64,000 nt of DNA from Muribaculaceae bacterium (lineage in GTDB: Bacteria > Bacteroidota > Bacteroidia > Bacteroidales > Muribaculaceae), in NCBI GenBank assembly GCA_017409345.1, contig JAFQSX010000004.1:124001-188000 (forward strand). Direction: 5' to 3'. Below are positions 1 to 8,913 of this stretch, piece by piece. Position numbers and translations under genes: made by a program. Below the pieces are notes generated by a model. The model did no database searches and was not told where the DNA came from. It was given only the letters and a program-made list of their open reading frames with translations. Positions within the stretch are counted from its first letter, which is position 1, and every line of letters begins with the position of its first letter.

Positions 1-61
1 TCAATAACATGCCAAGATTTTCATCATCTTCGCATAAAAGAATACGCATACGATCTTCCAT
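1..61 (-). CDS. rprY: response regulator, N-terminal fragment (RprY-like)
   Basis: Only the first 20 codons are in the window; the gene runs off the left edge. They read MEDRMRILLCEDDENLGMLL, the typical first beta-strand and acidic pair (Glu-Asp-Asp) of a receiver domain. The start lies 12 nt downstream of the kinase stop codon, so the two are almost certainly co-transcribed. By family knowledge the partner of an RprX-type kinase is an OmpR-class DNA-binding regulator; the effector domain is not visible here, so the symbol rests on context. Confidence 0.75.
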   Translation of the reverse strand, partial: MEDRMRILLCEDDENLGMLL

Positions 62-73
62 AATTTTTAAATT

Positions 74-1606
74 TTAATTTTTTGTTATTAATGGTAATGT
101 TATTATAAATTTTGTTCCTACATTTAATTCACTTTCTACATGTATTTCACCTCCAAGTTCATGAACCATTTTATACACATAAGCAAGTCCAAGACCAAAA
201 CCCTTTACATCATGTCGGTTTCCTGTTGATACACGATAGAACTTATCAAATATTCTCTTTTGATTCTCTTTTTTTATACCTATTCCATTATCGGAGATTG
301 ATATCTCCAATTTTCCTCCGGAAATATTACGAGAAGAGACAATCAATTTTAATGGGACTTCTTCACGGCGATATTTCACTGCATTATCAAGCAAATTAAA
401 TATCACATTAGTAAAATGCATCTCATCTACATTCACAATCGGATCTTCAGCATCAAGACAACCTTCGATTTGTCCTCCATATTTTTCCACCTTTAACTTA
501 AAGGTATTTACTATATTGTCAATTGCTACATTAGCATCAACTTCTTGCAATTTTAGAGTAGCCTTTTGTCGTTCAAACATTGACATTTGCAAAACTTTCT
601 CTACTTGGAAACGCAATCGCTTTGTTTCATCATTAATTACCGTAGAGATATGTTGCAACATTGTTGGAGACTTTCTTACTGAGTCATCTTTCAACATTTG
701 AGCAGCTAAAGAAATTGACGATATCGGAGTTTTAAATTCATGTGTCATATTATTGATAAAATCATTTTTCATTTCGGTCAACTTTTTTTGACGGAATACA
801 ACAATAATTGTAAATATAAATATTATCAACAATATTAATGTAAAAGCAAAAGAAGGTATCATAAAGCGTATTGACGAAAAGATGTAATCTTGTTTCGTCG
901 GGAAATACACTTTCATATAATGCTTTTTATTAATCGGATCATTTGGAAATAATGTTTGGATAAATGTATTACTTTCAGTTATATCGGCAGGCACATATCC
1001 TTGTGTTGAATATATAACGCCTCCATTACGATTAAATATAGCAAATTCATACGGCAATTTTAATCCATTATTATCCAATTCGGTTTTCAAATACGAACTA
1101 ACAACCGCAGAGTCGGCTCGTTCTCTAAAAGGTCTATTACTTGACTGATTTAGGATATTTAATATCACCTCATCAATCAACCCCTTTTGATATAAATACT
1201 GTCCTCTCAACACTTCTTTAAGGGATTTATAATGTTTTTTCAAATCAATTTGGGCCAATTGAATCTGATTGATTTTATCTGCATCCCCCTTTATTGTCAA
1301 ATCAGCTTCAACCCCAGATGAGGTTTTAAACGAATAAACAATTCCCGTTTGTTGTGGCAAATTATCATTGTATTGTGTAAAGACTGAAGAAGACCCCATT
1401 CTCGCAACATCTTCTTCCAAAAAGTAACGAGTTTCATCTTGCTCAAGCATAGTAGTAACTGCATATAGACTACGCTTTACTCCTTCGGCAAATTGGTCTT
1501 CACGCATTCTAATCATGTTTTTCATATAAGATATTTGCATAGACAATAATCCCATAAAAGTGAGACCCATCAATATTGCCAATATCCATATCGTTGATTT
1601 TTTCAT
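74..1606 (-). CDS. rprX: two-component sensor histidine kinase, RprX-like
   Basis: This 510-residue membrane kinase has a first transmembrane helix at about residues 6-24, a periplasmic sensor region of about 220 residues, and a second helix at about 250-271. The HisKA domain follows, with phospho-acceptor His289 in the H box (MTHEFKTP). The ATPase domain shows an N box (NLLDNAVKY, about 404-412), G1 (DNGIGI, about 439-444) and G2 (GFGLGLA, about 469-475). All catalytic motifs are intact. It is the first gene of a kinase-regulator pair, with the regulator starting 12 nt downstream. N-terminus and layout resemble Bacteroides RprX; the signal sensed cannot be read from the sequence. Confidence 0.85.
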   Translation of the reverse strand: MKKSTIWILAILMGLTFMGLLSMQISYMKNMIRMREDQFAEGVKRSLYAVTTMLEQDETRYFLEEDVARMGSSSVFTQYNDNLPQQTGIVYSFKTSSGVEADLTIKGDADKINQIQLAQIDLKKHYKSLKEVLRGQYLYQKGLIDEVILNILNQSSNRPFRERADSAVVSSYLKTELDNNGLKLPYEFAIFNRNGGVIYSTQGYVPADITESNTFIQTLFPNDPINKKHYMKVYFPTKQDYIFSSIRFMIPSFAFTLILLIIFIFTIIVVFRQKKLTEMKNDFINNMTHEFKTPISSISLAAQMLKDDSVRKSPTMLQHISTVINDETKRLRFQVEKVLQMSMFERQKATLKLQEVDANVAIDNIVNTFKLKVEKYGGQIEGCLDAEDPIVNVDEMHFTNVIFNLLDNAVKYRREEVPLKLIVSSRNISGGKLEISISDNGIGIKKENQKRIFDKFYRVSTGNRHDVKGFGLGLAYVYKMVHELGGEIHVESELNVGTKFIITLPLITKN

Positions 1607-1632
1607 ACTCTCATTTTGATATTAATTTTACT

Positions 1633-1654
1633 GAAGTTCAACATTTTAAACTTC
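1633..1654. repeat. inverted repeat upstream of the rprX-like kinase
   Basis: Six-base arms GAAGTT (1633-1638) and AACTTC (1649-1654) flank a 10-bp spacer, 27 bp before the kinase start. It could be a regulator-binding site or a leader hairpin. A degenerate -7 box (TAATATTG on the minus strand, 1656-1663) sits directly beside it. Confidence 0.35.
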
Positions 1655-1771
1655 ACAATATTAACACTTAAATTTCTTTTTTGTTTATAAAATTTAGAAA
1701 ATCCAGAAATTCAATTTTAACATTGTGTGTCAAAATTAACATTTAAATGTGAAATATGCAAATCCCAATTA

Positions 1772-1811
1772 TAAAAAAAGAGTTTTTGCACTATTTTTAT
1801 TGCAAAAACTC
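1772..1811 (-). terminator. intrinsic terminator of nhaA
   Basis: Eleven-base arms (1780-1790 and 1801-1811) form a perfect stem with a 10-nt loop. On the minus strand it is followed by a run of T (the A-run at 1773-1779). It lies 28 nt past the nhaA stop codon. Confidence 0.85.
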
Positions 1812-1839
1812 CAATTTTAATTTGGAATAACACCTTTTA

Positions 1840-3240
1840 TCAATCAACTAATTCAGATAAGGGATGATTCTTTCTTTTTGGCAATGTAACTCTTAACATA
1901 ATGTACCCCAACAACCCGGAGGCTATAGATCCAACAATTATTCCAAGTTTAGACTGATTAAGTAATTGCATACTATCAACCCCAATAGTACCAAACGATA
2001 AATTAGCAATAAACATTGATACAGTAAAACCTATTCCACCTAACAATGCAACAGACATCAACATCTTCCAATTTGAGTATTGAGGCATTGGGGCAATATT
2101 CATTTTAATAGCAAGCCACGAAAATGAGAATATTCCAACAACTTTACCAACCATTAAACCACACATCACTGCAAGACTAACCCCCTCAAACAATGTAGTT
2201 ATATCAATATTGTTCATTGAAATACCGGCATTAGCAAATGCAAAAAATGGTATAATAACAAAATTAACGATTGGGTGCAATGAATCTTCCAAATCTTGCA
2301 ATGGAGAGATTACTTTATCTGATGCCGATTCTACTTGTTTCAACCAATCCATCTGATTTTTAGTTAGGATTGTGCGTTTATTTAGTCGCTCATCATCTTC
2401 TGCATGAAAATTAGATATTGCATTTCGGATTTTTCTTATATATATTTTAGGCTCAAACAATGGTGTAGATGGAATACAAAATGCCACCAATACTCCGGCA
2501 ATTGTAGAGTGTATGCCCGAATTGAGAAACAAGTACCAAACACCCATACCTATCAACAAATAAAACATTTTACTTTGTATTTTAAATCGTGCACCTAAAA
2601 TCAGCACAACCAACAATACTAAAGCATAAATAAGCATCATAACATCAATATTAGAAGAATAGAATATTGCAATCACAATTATTCCGCCAATATCATCTAC
2701 TACCGCCAAAGTTGTGAGAAATATTTTTAAAGAAATGGGGACTCGTGGGCCTAACATGCCTAATATCCCTAAAGAAAAAGCAATATCAGTTGCCATTGGA
2801 ATCGCAGCACCACCAACATAATCAGTTCCCCATCCAAACAATAAGAAGATGACTACTGGCACAACCATTCCACCAATAGCAGCGATAATGGGCAAAATTG
2901 CCTTTTTTAACGATGACAATTCACCGACTAAAATTTCTCTCTTTATTTCCAATCCTATTGCAAAGAAAAAGATTGACATCATTGCGTCATTTATAAACTG
3001 CAACACCGTCATTGGATGCCCTCCATGACTAAACAAATTAAATTCTCCAACTTGCAATCGCACCTCTTGTGCCCAAAAATCGAAATAATAAGAATTAATA
3101 CTTGGAATATTTGCAACAACAAAAGCCATAATTGTTGCAAATATCAAAACATTTCCTCCCGTCACATGACGGCGTATCGCCTGTCGAGCCGAATAAAATG
3201 AGCCTTGAACCGGTTCTTCTATATTTGATAATTTATTCAT
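1840..3240 (-). CDS. nhaA: Na+/H+ antiporter NhaA
   Basis: NhaA is an inner-membrane antiporter exchanging cytoplasmic Na+ for H+, used in pH and sodium homeostasis. The 466-residue protein carries the family signature TDIAFSLGIL (Asp152) and the paired ion-binding aspartates in VVDDIGG (Asp182-Asp183), among about 11-12 hydrophobic helices. It is longer than the roughly 390-residue E. coli protein because of a charged cytoplasmic insert at about residues 270-320 (AEDDERLNKR region). It stands alone, with its own promoter and terminator, downstream of lepA. Confidence 0.95.
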   Translation of the reverse strand: MNKLSNIEEPVQGSFYSARQAIRRHVTGGNVLIFATIMAFVVANIPSINSYYFDFWAQEVRLQVGEFNLFSHGGHPMTVLQFINDAMMSIFFFAIGLEIKREILVGELSSLKKAILPIIAAIGGMVVPVVIFLLFGWGTDYVGGAAIPMATDIAFSLGILGMLGPRVPISLKIFLTTLAVVDDIGGIIVIAIFYSSNIDVMMLIYALVLLVVLILGARFKIQSKMFYLLIGMGVWYLFLNSGIHSTIAGVLVAFCIPSTPLFEPKIYIRKIRNAISNFHAEDDERLNKRTILTKNQMDWLKQVESASDKVISPLQDLEDSLHPIVNFVIIPFFAFANAGISMNNIDITTLFEGVSLAVMCGLMVGKVVGIFSFSWLAIKMNIAPMPQYSNWKMLMSVALLGGIGFTVSMFIANLSFGTIGVDSMQLLNQSKLGIIVGSIASGLLGYIMLRVTLPKRKNHPLSELVD

Positions 3241-3266
3241 TCGTTATTTCTTAAACTATTATATAA

Positions 3267-3299
3267 CAAAAATAAAAAGGTATCGTTCATCTAATTCAA
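3267..3299 (-). promoter_or_regulatory. nhaA promoter
   Basis: Minus-strand -7 box TATTTTTG (3267-3274) and a TTG (3297-3299) 22 bp upstream. The -7 box lies 26 bp before the nhaA start and inside the tail of the lepA terminator. Confidence 0.55.
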
Positions 3300-3327
3300 G
3301 AGTAATTTGTGATTCACGGTACCTTTT
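3268..3327 (-). terminator. probable lepA terminator
   Basis: Arms of about 11 bp with one mismatch (3276-3286 and about 3317-3327) bracket a long loop and end in a T-rich stretch on the minus strand. It lies 15 nt beyond the lepA stop. Confidence 0.5.
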
Positions 3328-3341
3328 CTATGCGTTTTTAT

Positions 3342-5129
3342 TTAATCCAATTTGAGCACTGCTAAAAATGCTTTTTGTGGGACTTCAACAGAACCAATTT
3401 GTTTCATTCGTTTTTTACCTTTTTTCTGTTTTTCAAGCAGTTTCCGTTTTCGAGAGATATCACCACCATAACATTTAGCAGTAACATCTTTTCGGACTGC
3501 CTTAATCGTTTCGCGAGCAATAATTTTAGCACCAATAGCCGCCTGAATTGCAATATCAAATTGTTGCCGAGGAATCAATTCTTTAAGTTTTTCACACATT
3601 CTACGGCCAAAAGTCACTGCATTATCAACATGTGTCAAAGTACTTAATGCATCTACACTTTCACCGTTAAGAAGAATATCAAGTTTTATTAGTTTTGATT
3701 CTCTAAAATTATGAATATGATAATCAAACGAAGCATATCCTTTAGATATAGATTTTAATTTATCATAAAAATCTATCACAATTTCCCCTAGTGGCATATC
3801 AAAAATTATCTCCATGCGATTACCTGATATATACTCTTGTTTAACTAGTTCACCTCGTTTACCCAAGCACAGTGTCATTATCGGACCGATATAATCAGCA
3901 GCAGTAATTACCGATGCCCTAATATATGGTTCTTCAATGTGATCAATCAATGTTATATCTGGCAATCCTGACGGGTTGTGTACTTCTGTCATTACTCCTT
4001 TTTTATCATATACTTTATATGATACGTTAGGCACAGTTGTAATCACATCCATATCAAATTCACGACCCAAGCGTTCTTGCACAATCTCCATATGCAATAG
4101 TCCAAGGAATCCACAACGGAACCCAAAACCAAGAGCCATTGACGATTCGGGTTGAAATGTCAATGATGCATCATTTAATTGAAGTTTTTCAAGCGATGCT
4201 CTTAAGTTTTCATAATCTTCGGTCTCGATTGGATACACGCCAGCAAATACCATGGGTTTAACTTCTTCAAATCCATCAATCGCTGCAGAACATGGATTTT
4301 GAACATGAGTAATAGTATCCCCGACTTTTACCTCTTTTGAGGTTTTTATTCCCGAAATAATATAACCAACATTCCCTGCCGACAATTCTTGTTGAGGCAA
4401 CATATCTAATTTTAACACACCTATCTCATCGGCATGATATTCTTTCCCAGTAGCCACAAATTTAACAAAGTCATTTTTACGAATTCGGCCATTGACAATC
4501 TTAAAATACGCAATAATACCACGAAATGGATTAAATACCGAGTCAAAAATTAGGGCTTGCAATGGAGCTTCGGGATCGCCTTCCGGTGCTGGTACTCTTT
4601 CAATTATTGCTTGCAATATCTCGGGAATACCTATTCCGGTTTTTCCACTTGCTCTTATTATTTCTTCTCTTTTACACCCTAATAAATCTATAATTTGGTC
4701 TTCAACCTCTTCTGGTTTTGCACTATCAAGATCTACTTTATTAATGACCGGTATTATTTCCAAGTCATTATCAATTGCCATATATAGATTGGATATTGTT
4801 TGAGCTTGAATACCTTGTGAAGCATCAACAATCAACAAAGCCCCTTCACAAGCAGCAATGGAGCGTGACACTTCATACGAAAAGTCAACGTGTCCTGGAG
4901 TATCAATGAGATTTAACGTATATTGCTCTCCTTCAAGCGCATACTGCATTTGAATTGCATGACTCTTAATTGTAATACCTCGTTCACGTTCAAGGTCCAT
5001 ATCATCAAGCACTTGTGCCTGTAAATCTTTTTGTTCTACTGTATTTGTAAATTCTAGCAAACGATCGGCCAAAGTAGATTTACCGTGGTCAATATGAGCA
5101 ATAATACAAAAGTTTCTTATATTTTTCAT
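3342..5129 (-). CDS. lepA: elongation factor 4 (LepA), ribosome-associated GTPase
   Basis: LepA is a translational GTPase that acts on stalled or assembling ribosomes. The 595-residue protein has G1 AHIDHGKST (about 11-19), G2 RERGITI, G3 DTPGHVDF and G4 NKVDL. EF-G-like domains follow, then the LepA-specific C-terminal domain ending in the basic segment [11 protein letters not shown]. Length and motif order are those of an intact LepA. It is monocistronic, with a terminator before nhaA. Confidence 0.97.
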   Translation of the reverse strand: MKNIRNFCIIAHIDHGKSTLADRLLEFTNTVEQKDLQAQVLDDMDLERERGITIKSHAIQMQYALEGEQYTLNLIDTPGHVDFSYEVSRSIAACEGALLIVDASQGIQAQTISNLYMAIDNDLEIIPVINKVDLDSAKPEEVEDQIIDLLGCKREEIIRASGKTGIGIPEILQAIIERVPAPEGDPEAPLQALIFDSVFNPFRGIIAYFKIVNGRIRKNDFVKFVATGKEYHADEIGVLKLDMLPQQELSAGNVGYIISGIKTSKEVKVGDTITHVQNPCSAAIDGFEEVKPMVFAGVYPIETEDYENLRASLEKLQLNDASLTFQPESSMALGFGFRCGFLGLLHMEIVQERLGREFDMDVITTVPNVSYKVYDKKGVMTEVHNPSGLPDITLIDHIEEPYIRASVITAADYIGPIMTLCLGKRGELVKQEYISGNRMEIIFDMPLGEIVIDFYDKLKSISKGYASFDYHIHNFRESKLIKLDILLNGESVDALSTLTHVDNAVTFGRRMCEKLKELIPRQQFDIAIQAAIGAKIIARETIKAVRKDVTAKCYGGDISRKRKLLEKQKKGKKRMKQIGSVEVPQKAFLAVLKLD

Positions 5130-5181
5130 TCAAAAATGAGTTTCAAAAGTAAATTTTTATTAGTCACTACTTTTCAATTTA

Positions 5182-5211
5182 CAAAATTACAAAAATTTAA
5201 CCGCATTTCAA
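5182..5211 (-). promoter_or_regulatory. lepA promoter
   Basis: Minus-strand TTG (5209-5211), 19-bp spacer, TAATTTTG (5182-5189). A second -7-like box, TACTTTTG (5144-5151), lies closer to the start but lacks a well-spaced -33. Confidence 0.6.
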
Positions 5212-5232
5212 AAAACACATAACATTCTTATA

Positions 5233-5266
5233 TATAAAATAAGGGCGTAGCAATTTAACTACGCCC
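5233..5266 (-). terminator. terminator of the LRR protein gene
   Basis: Perfect 8-bp GC-rich arms (5243-5250 GGGCGTAG, 5259-5266 CTACGCCC) with an 8-nt loop, followed by a T-rich stretch on the minus strand, 59 nt after the gene's stop. Confidence 0.8.
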
Positions 5267-5325
5267 ACATCAAACACATCCCTATACACAAGACTTCATG
5301 CTGATGTTATCATTCTTATCTTTAG

Positions 5326-6384
5326 TTAATAATTCCATTCCGATGCAATCATTCTCAAATTAGGACATGCTTGCGTACGCAAATCAGTAATCATATTAAA
5401 TCGACAATTTATATATGATAGTTGTTGGTCAAATGACACGTCCAATGTCATAAGATTATTATTATTACACATCAAACGTTCCAACAAATATTGATTGGAG
5501 AGATTTAGTTCTTCAAGATCATTAAATGAACAATCCACTATTGTCAATTTAGGGCAATCACTCACAGAAAGAGATGTAAGGTCATTATTTGAGCAATATA
5601 AATCAAGCAACGAGCCACAATCTCGCATTGACAATGACTTCATCCCATTATTCATGCATGAAAATGCATATAATGAAGGTAATCCTTGAACAATCATTGT
5701 CTTAAAATGGTTATCATCAACATTTAAATATTGAAGGTTTTCAGTACCTAATAAATTGAGTGATGTCAAATCATTATAACCACACATTAGTGTTGAAAGA
5801 TTAGTACATCCCGAAACATATAAATTTTCTAATCTACAATTTTGGCAATAGAGAGTTTCTAATGATGTAGCATTTCTTGCATCAAAATCAACAAAGAAAT
5901 TTCGAGAACAATTTAAATATTTTAAAGCGGGAACTTCTGACACGACAAAATCTGTAAGACGATTATTATTTATCGCAATATGTGTCAACGATGTACAACC
6001 CGTTAAATTAATCTGAGACAACTGATTATGAGATGCATTAATATTTGTCAATGCACCACACCCATTCAAGGACAACTTTGTGATACTATTATGGGATACA
6101 TCAAGTGAGTTTAGTTGCCGGAAACCATTTAATGACAAATTCCCCACCAACTTCTTACCATGCCAATCAATCGCTGTTACGTGGCCATTAGCAACTGTAA
6201 CCCCGTGCCATGTAGAGGGAGATGCCAAATCTCTAATTTTTAATTCTTGAGCATTTGTTTTGCCTTCATCATTAGATTGTGATAAAAATAGCGACAATTG
6301 CTTCAATTCATTTCTGTCAATCTTTTGAGCGAATGCAGTTGTTCCCAATAGAACAATTGCAATCCATAATACCGTTTTTTTCAT
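5326..6384 (-). CDS. secreted leucine-rich-repeat protein
   Basis: The 352-residue protein starts with a signal peptide (MKKTVLWIAIVLLGTTAFAQ). After a short N-terminal region it is built almost entirely of about a dozen imperfect repeats of about 21 residues, of the form LxxLxCxxNxLTxLxLxxCxxL. Asparagine and cysteine recur at fixed repeat positions. This is the internalin/BspA-like LRR fold typical of surface proteins that bind other proteins. No catalytic domain, lipobox or sorting domain is visible, so it is probably exported to the periplasm or beyond. A structured leader precedes the start and a strong terminator follows. Ligand unknown. Confidence 0.8.
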   Translation of the reverse strand: MKKTVLWIAIVLLGTTAFAQKIDRNELKQLSLFLSQSNDEGKTNAQELKIRDLASPSTWHGVTVANGHVTAIDWHGKKLVGNLSLNGFRQLNSLDVSHNSITKLSLNGCGALTNINASHNQLSQINLTGCTSLTHIAINNNRLTDFVVSEVPALKYLNCSRNFFVDFDARNATSLETLYCQNCRLENLYVSGCTNLSTLMCGYNDLTSLNLLGTENLQYLNVDDNHFKTMIVQGLPSLYAFSCMNNGMKSLSMRDCGSLLDLYCSNNDLTSLSVSDCPKLTIVDCSFNDLEELNLSNQYLLERLMCNNNNLMTLDVSFDQQLSYINCRFNMITDLRTQACPNLRMIASEWNY

Positions 6385-6389
6385 AAAAT

Positions 6390-6448
6390 TTTTGGTTAGG
6401 TTATGAGTTTAGTTAATTTATACAATTAACACCTCTGTCTAACCAAAA
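6390..6448 (-). repeat. nested inverted repeats in the LRR gene leader
   Basis: Outer 10-bp perfect arms (6390-6399 TTTTGGTTAG, 6439-6448 CTAACCAAAA) enclose an inner 7-bp pair (6412-6418 GTTAATT, 6424-6430 AATTAAC). The block fills the dnaB-LRR intergenic gap and ends 5 bp before the LRR start codon. Confidence 0.6.
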
Positions 6449-6482
6449 GTTTTATTTCTTTTATAATTTTTTTTAGATTCTC

Positions 6483-8030
6483 TTAAAATGGAGGTTTGTC
6501 TTCGTTACCCTCTGATAAAAAATCAGCGTTTCCACCTGTCAAAGGATTCTCCGGGACAGGGACATCAGATGATCGCATTTCATTATTTAATCTTGAACCG
6601 ACTGTTGCATATGTCGTTGTTGTATTTTCATTCCAATTTTCAAATCGAGCATATTTCCCTTGAAAACGCAAATTAACATCATCAACCGAACCACTACGAT
6701 GCTTTGCAACGATAAATTCTGCAAGACCACGAATATCTCTTCCTTCTGCATCTTGTCCTGACCTATTATAATATTCAGGACGGTGAATAAAGCACACCAT
6801 ATCGGCATCTTGCTCAATGGCTCCACTCTCGCGCAAATCGGATAATTGAGGTCGTTTTCCATCGGTACGCGATTCAACACTACGGTTCAACTGTGAAAGT
6901 GCCACAATAGGAATATTCAACTCTTTTGCCAACTGTTTCAATGAACGCGAAATCAAACTCACCTCTTGTTCACGGCTACCATACTTCATCCCCGAAGCAT
7001 TCATCAACTGCAAGTAGTCGATAATGATAAATTTCACATTGTGTTCACGAACCAAACGACGAGCCTTTGTTCTCAACTCAAACACCGACAATGAAGGAGT
7101 ATCATCTATATACAATGGTGCTGCATATAGGTACTTCACTCTCGACATTAGTTGATCCCACTCTATCTCAGTCAGTCGGCCACTCTTTATCTTTTCGCTT
7201 TCAAGTTCACAAGTATTACTTATTAGACGATTTACTAATTGTAGATTTGACATTTCAAGTGAGAATATTGCCACTGGTGTATTATAATTAACTGCCATAT
7301 TCTTTGCCATCGACAACACAAACGCGGTTTTACCCATCGCCGGACGGGCAGCAATAATTATAAGGTCAGAGTTTTGCCAACCTGATGTCAATTTATCCAA
7401 ATCGTGATAACCCGATTCCAAACCACTTAATCCCGACTTTCTATTTGCGGCTGCTTGTATCTGCTCTATTGCTTGACCAATTACCGGATCAATTTGTGTC
7501 ACGTCTTTTTTCACATTCCGTTGTGAAATCTCAAACAATCTACCTTCGGCCTCTTGCAATAGGTCATCCACATCATTACTTTCATCAAAGGCTTTTGCTT
7601 CAATTTGCGATGCAAAAGAAATCAATTCTCGAGCAAGATACTTTTGAGCAATAATACGTGCATGATATTCCACATGAGCACCCGATGCCACTCGCGAAGT
7701 CAAATCAGCGATAAACACCGGACCACCAACTTTTTCAAGAGTATCATTTTGGCGCAATTGTTCGGTAACAGTAAGCATATCAACAGGCTTTTGTGCAGCG
7801 CCTAGTTGTTGAATTGCTTCATAGATTAATTGATTTGAAGGTTCATAAAAACTTTCCGGTTTAAGAAGGTCACATACGGTTGAATATGCATCTTTCTCTA
7901 GCATTAGAGCCCCAAGTACCGCTTCCTCTAAATCCTTATCACGAGGTTGCATTCTCCCTCCTGCATCATATAGAGGTTGATGTTGCGGGCCATTCTTACG
8001 ATTGTAGTATTTTCTTTCTGTTTCAGCCAT
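6483..8030 (-). CDS. dnaB: replicative DNA helicase DnaB
   Basis: DnaB is the hexameric helicase that unwinds DNA at the replication fork and partners with DnaG primase, which is encoded 0.9 kb upstream on the same strand. The 515-residue protein has the N-terminal primase-binding domain (about 30-135) and a RecA-type C-terminal domain. That domain carries Walker A ARPAMGKTA (about 228-236), Walker B IIIDYLQLM, and SQLNRSVE and SGAIEQDAD motifs. No intein is present. The C-terminal 40 residues are a low-complexity tail. Confidence 0.97.
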   Translation of the reverse strand: MAETERKYYNRKNGPQHQPLYDAGGRMQPRDKDLEEAVLGALMLEKDAYSTVCDLLKPESFYEPSNQLIYEAIQQLGAAQKPVDMLTVTEQLRQNDTLEKVGGPVFIADLTSRVASGAHVEYHARIIAQKYLARELISFASQIEAKAFDESNDVDDLLQEAEGRLFEISQRNVKKDVTQIDPVIGQAIEQIQAAANRKSGLSGLESGYHDLDKLTSGWQNSDLIIIAARPAMGKTAFVLSMAKNMAVNYNTPVAIFSLEMSNLQLVNRLISNTCELESEKIKSGRLTEIEWDQLMSRVKYLYAAPLYIDDTPSLSVFELRTKARRLVREHNVKFIIIDYLQLMNASGMKYGSREQEVSLISRSLKQLAKELNIPIVALSQLNRSVESRTDGKRPQLSDLRESGAIEQDADMVCFIHRPEYYNRSGQDAEGRDIRGLAEFIVAKHRSGSVDDVNLRFQGKYARFENWNENTTTTYATVGSRLNNEMRSSDVPVPENPLTGGNADFLSEGNEDKPPF

Positions 8031-8051
8031 TTGATTATTAATTTTTCATGA

Positions 8052-8080
8052 CAAAATTACATTAAAAAATCCACACTCAA
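8052..8080 (-). promoter_or_regulatory. dnaB promoter
   Basis: Minus-strand TTG (8078-8080), 18-bp spacer, TAATTTTG (8052-8059), 21 bp before the start. The -33 box overlaps the stem of the terminator that ends the peptidase gene. Confidence 0.6.
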
Positions 8081-8095
8081 TATATGAGTATGGAT
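8062..8095 (-). terminator. terminator of the C40 peptidase gene
   Basis: Ten-base arms (8069-8078 and 8086-8095) pair with one G-T wobble around a 7-nt loop and are followed by a T-run on the minus strand. It is 31 nt past the peptidase stop. Confidence 0.75.
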
Positions 8096-8126
8096 AAATT
8101 ATTAACGAGTTATTTACATCAAACAT

Positions 8127-8771
8127 TTATCGAGGCACTATATCAACTTCCTCCATTAAAGATTTATCTGTTATAATGCGTCGGGCACATATAAATCGTT
8201 TATAATAATAACTATCATCGGGATAAGTATTAATCACAACCCCTCTTTTGGTTGACGCATGAATAAATTTTATTTTTCCGGTCTTTTTATCTACATCTAT
8301 ACACATTCCCACATGTCCTACCGATCGAGGTGTTGACCGCCCTCCGAAAAACATTAAGTCACCGGGACGAATATCCCCATCTTTTACTGCAACCCCTTCA
8401 TTAATTTGCCAACGTGATGCCGATGTAATTGGGAATCCGAAATAACGATACACATAACTTGTAAAACCAGAACAATCAAATGTATGAGGACCTTTTGTAC
8501 CCCAAACATATGGCGTCCCTAAAAATGAATAAGCAAAGTTAATCACATCATCGGGAGAAACAAATTCTTCAAACTCATGCTGACTAACAATCGTATCCCC
8601 CACTTCTATAACAATTCCATCTTCATATACATATGGTTCATCTGACTCTACCTCAGTTAAAGGCACATCAATTTCAGGGTCTTCTTCATCAGGTGATTGA
8701 GCACATATAGCAATTGGCATTGTCACCAACATTAGAAATGCTATTATTTTATTATACAAATAACGTTCCAT
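8127..8771 (-). CDS. secreted C40 (NlpC/P60) peptidase
   Basis: NlpC/P60 enzymes cut peptidoglycan stem peptides. The catalytic domain covers roughly the last 130 residues: Cys in TFDCSGFTSYVYRYFG, His in SVGHVGM, and a third polar His in FIHAS. A signal peptide (MERYLYNKIIAFLMLVTMPIAICAQ) and an acidic linker (PDEEDPEIDVP) come first. The open frame extends 24 codons upstream to 8843, but a -7 box at 8798-8805 lies inside that extension. I therefore place the start at 8771, where a proper signal peptide begins, giving 215 residues. Confidence 0.88.
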   Translation of the reverse strand: MERYLYNKIIAFLMLVTMPIAICAQSPDEEDPEIDVPLTEVESDEPYVYEDGIVIEVGDTIVSQHEFEEFVSPDDVINFAYSFLGTPYVWGTKGPHTFDCSGFTSYVYRYFGFPITSASRWQINEGVAVKDGDIRPGDLMFFGGRSTPRSVGHVGMCIDVDKKTGKIKFIHASTKRGVVINTYPDDSYYYKRFICARRIITDKSLMEEVDIVPR

Positions 8772-8797
8772 ATTAAACTTTGAAATATAATCTTGTG

Positions 8798-8805
8798 CAA
8801 AAGTA
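8798..8805 (-). promoter_or_regulatory. -7 box of the C40 peptidase promoter
   Basis: TACTTTTG on the minus strand, 26 bp before the chosen start codon. No clear -33. It argues against the longer open frame. Confidence 0.5.
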
Positions 8806-8864
8806 TTACATTTTAGGCACTTATAAAAAAGCGATAACCTCATTTACAAATAAATAACATTCAT

Positions 8865-8885
8865 AATCACATATTAAATGTGATT
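8865..8885 (-). terminator. possible dnaG terminator hairpin
   Basis: Eight-base perfect arms AATCACAT (8865-8872) and ATGTGATT (8878-8885) with a 5-nt loop, 29 nt past the dnaG stop. The tail is AT-rich but not a clean T-run. Confidence 0.4.
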
Positions 8886-8913
8886 TATAAAAACAAATAT
8901 TTATAAATTTATA

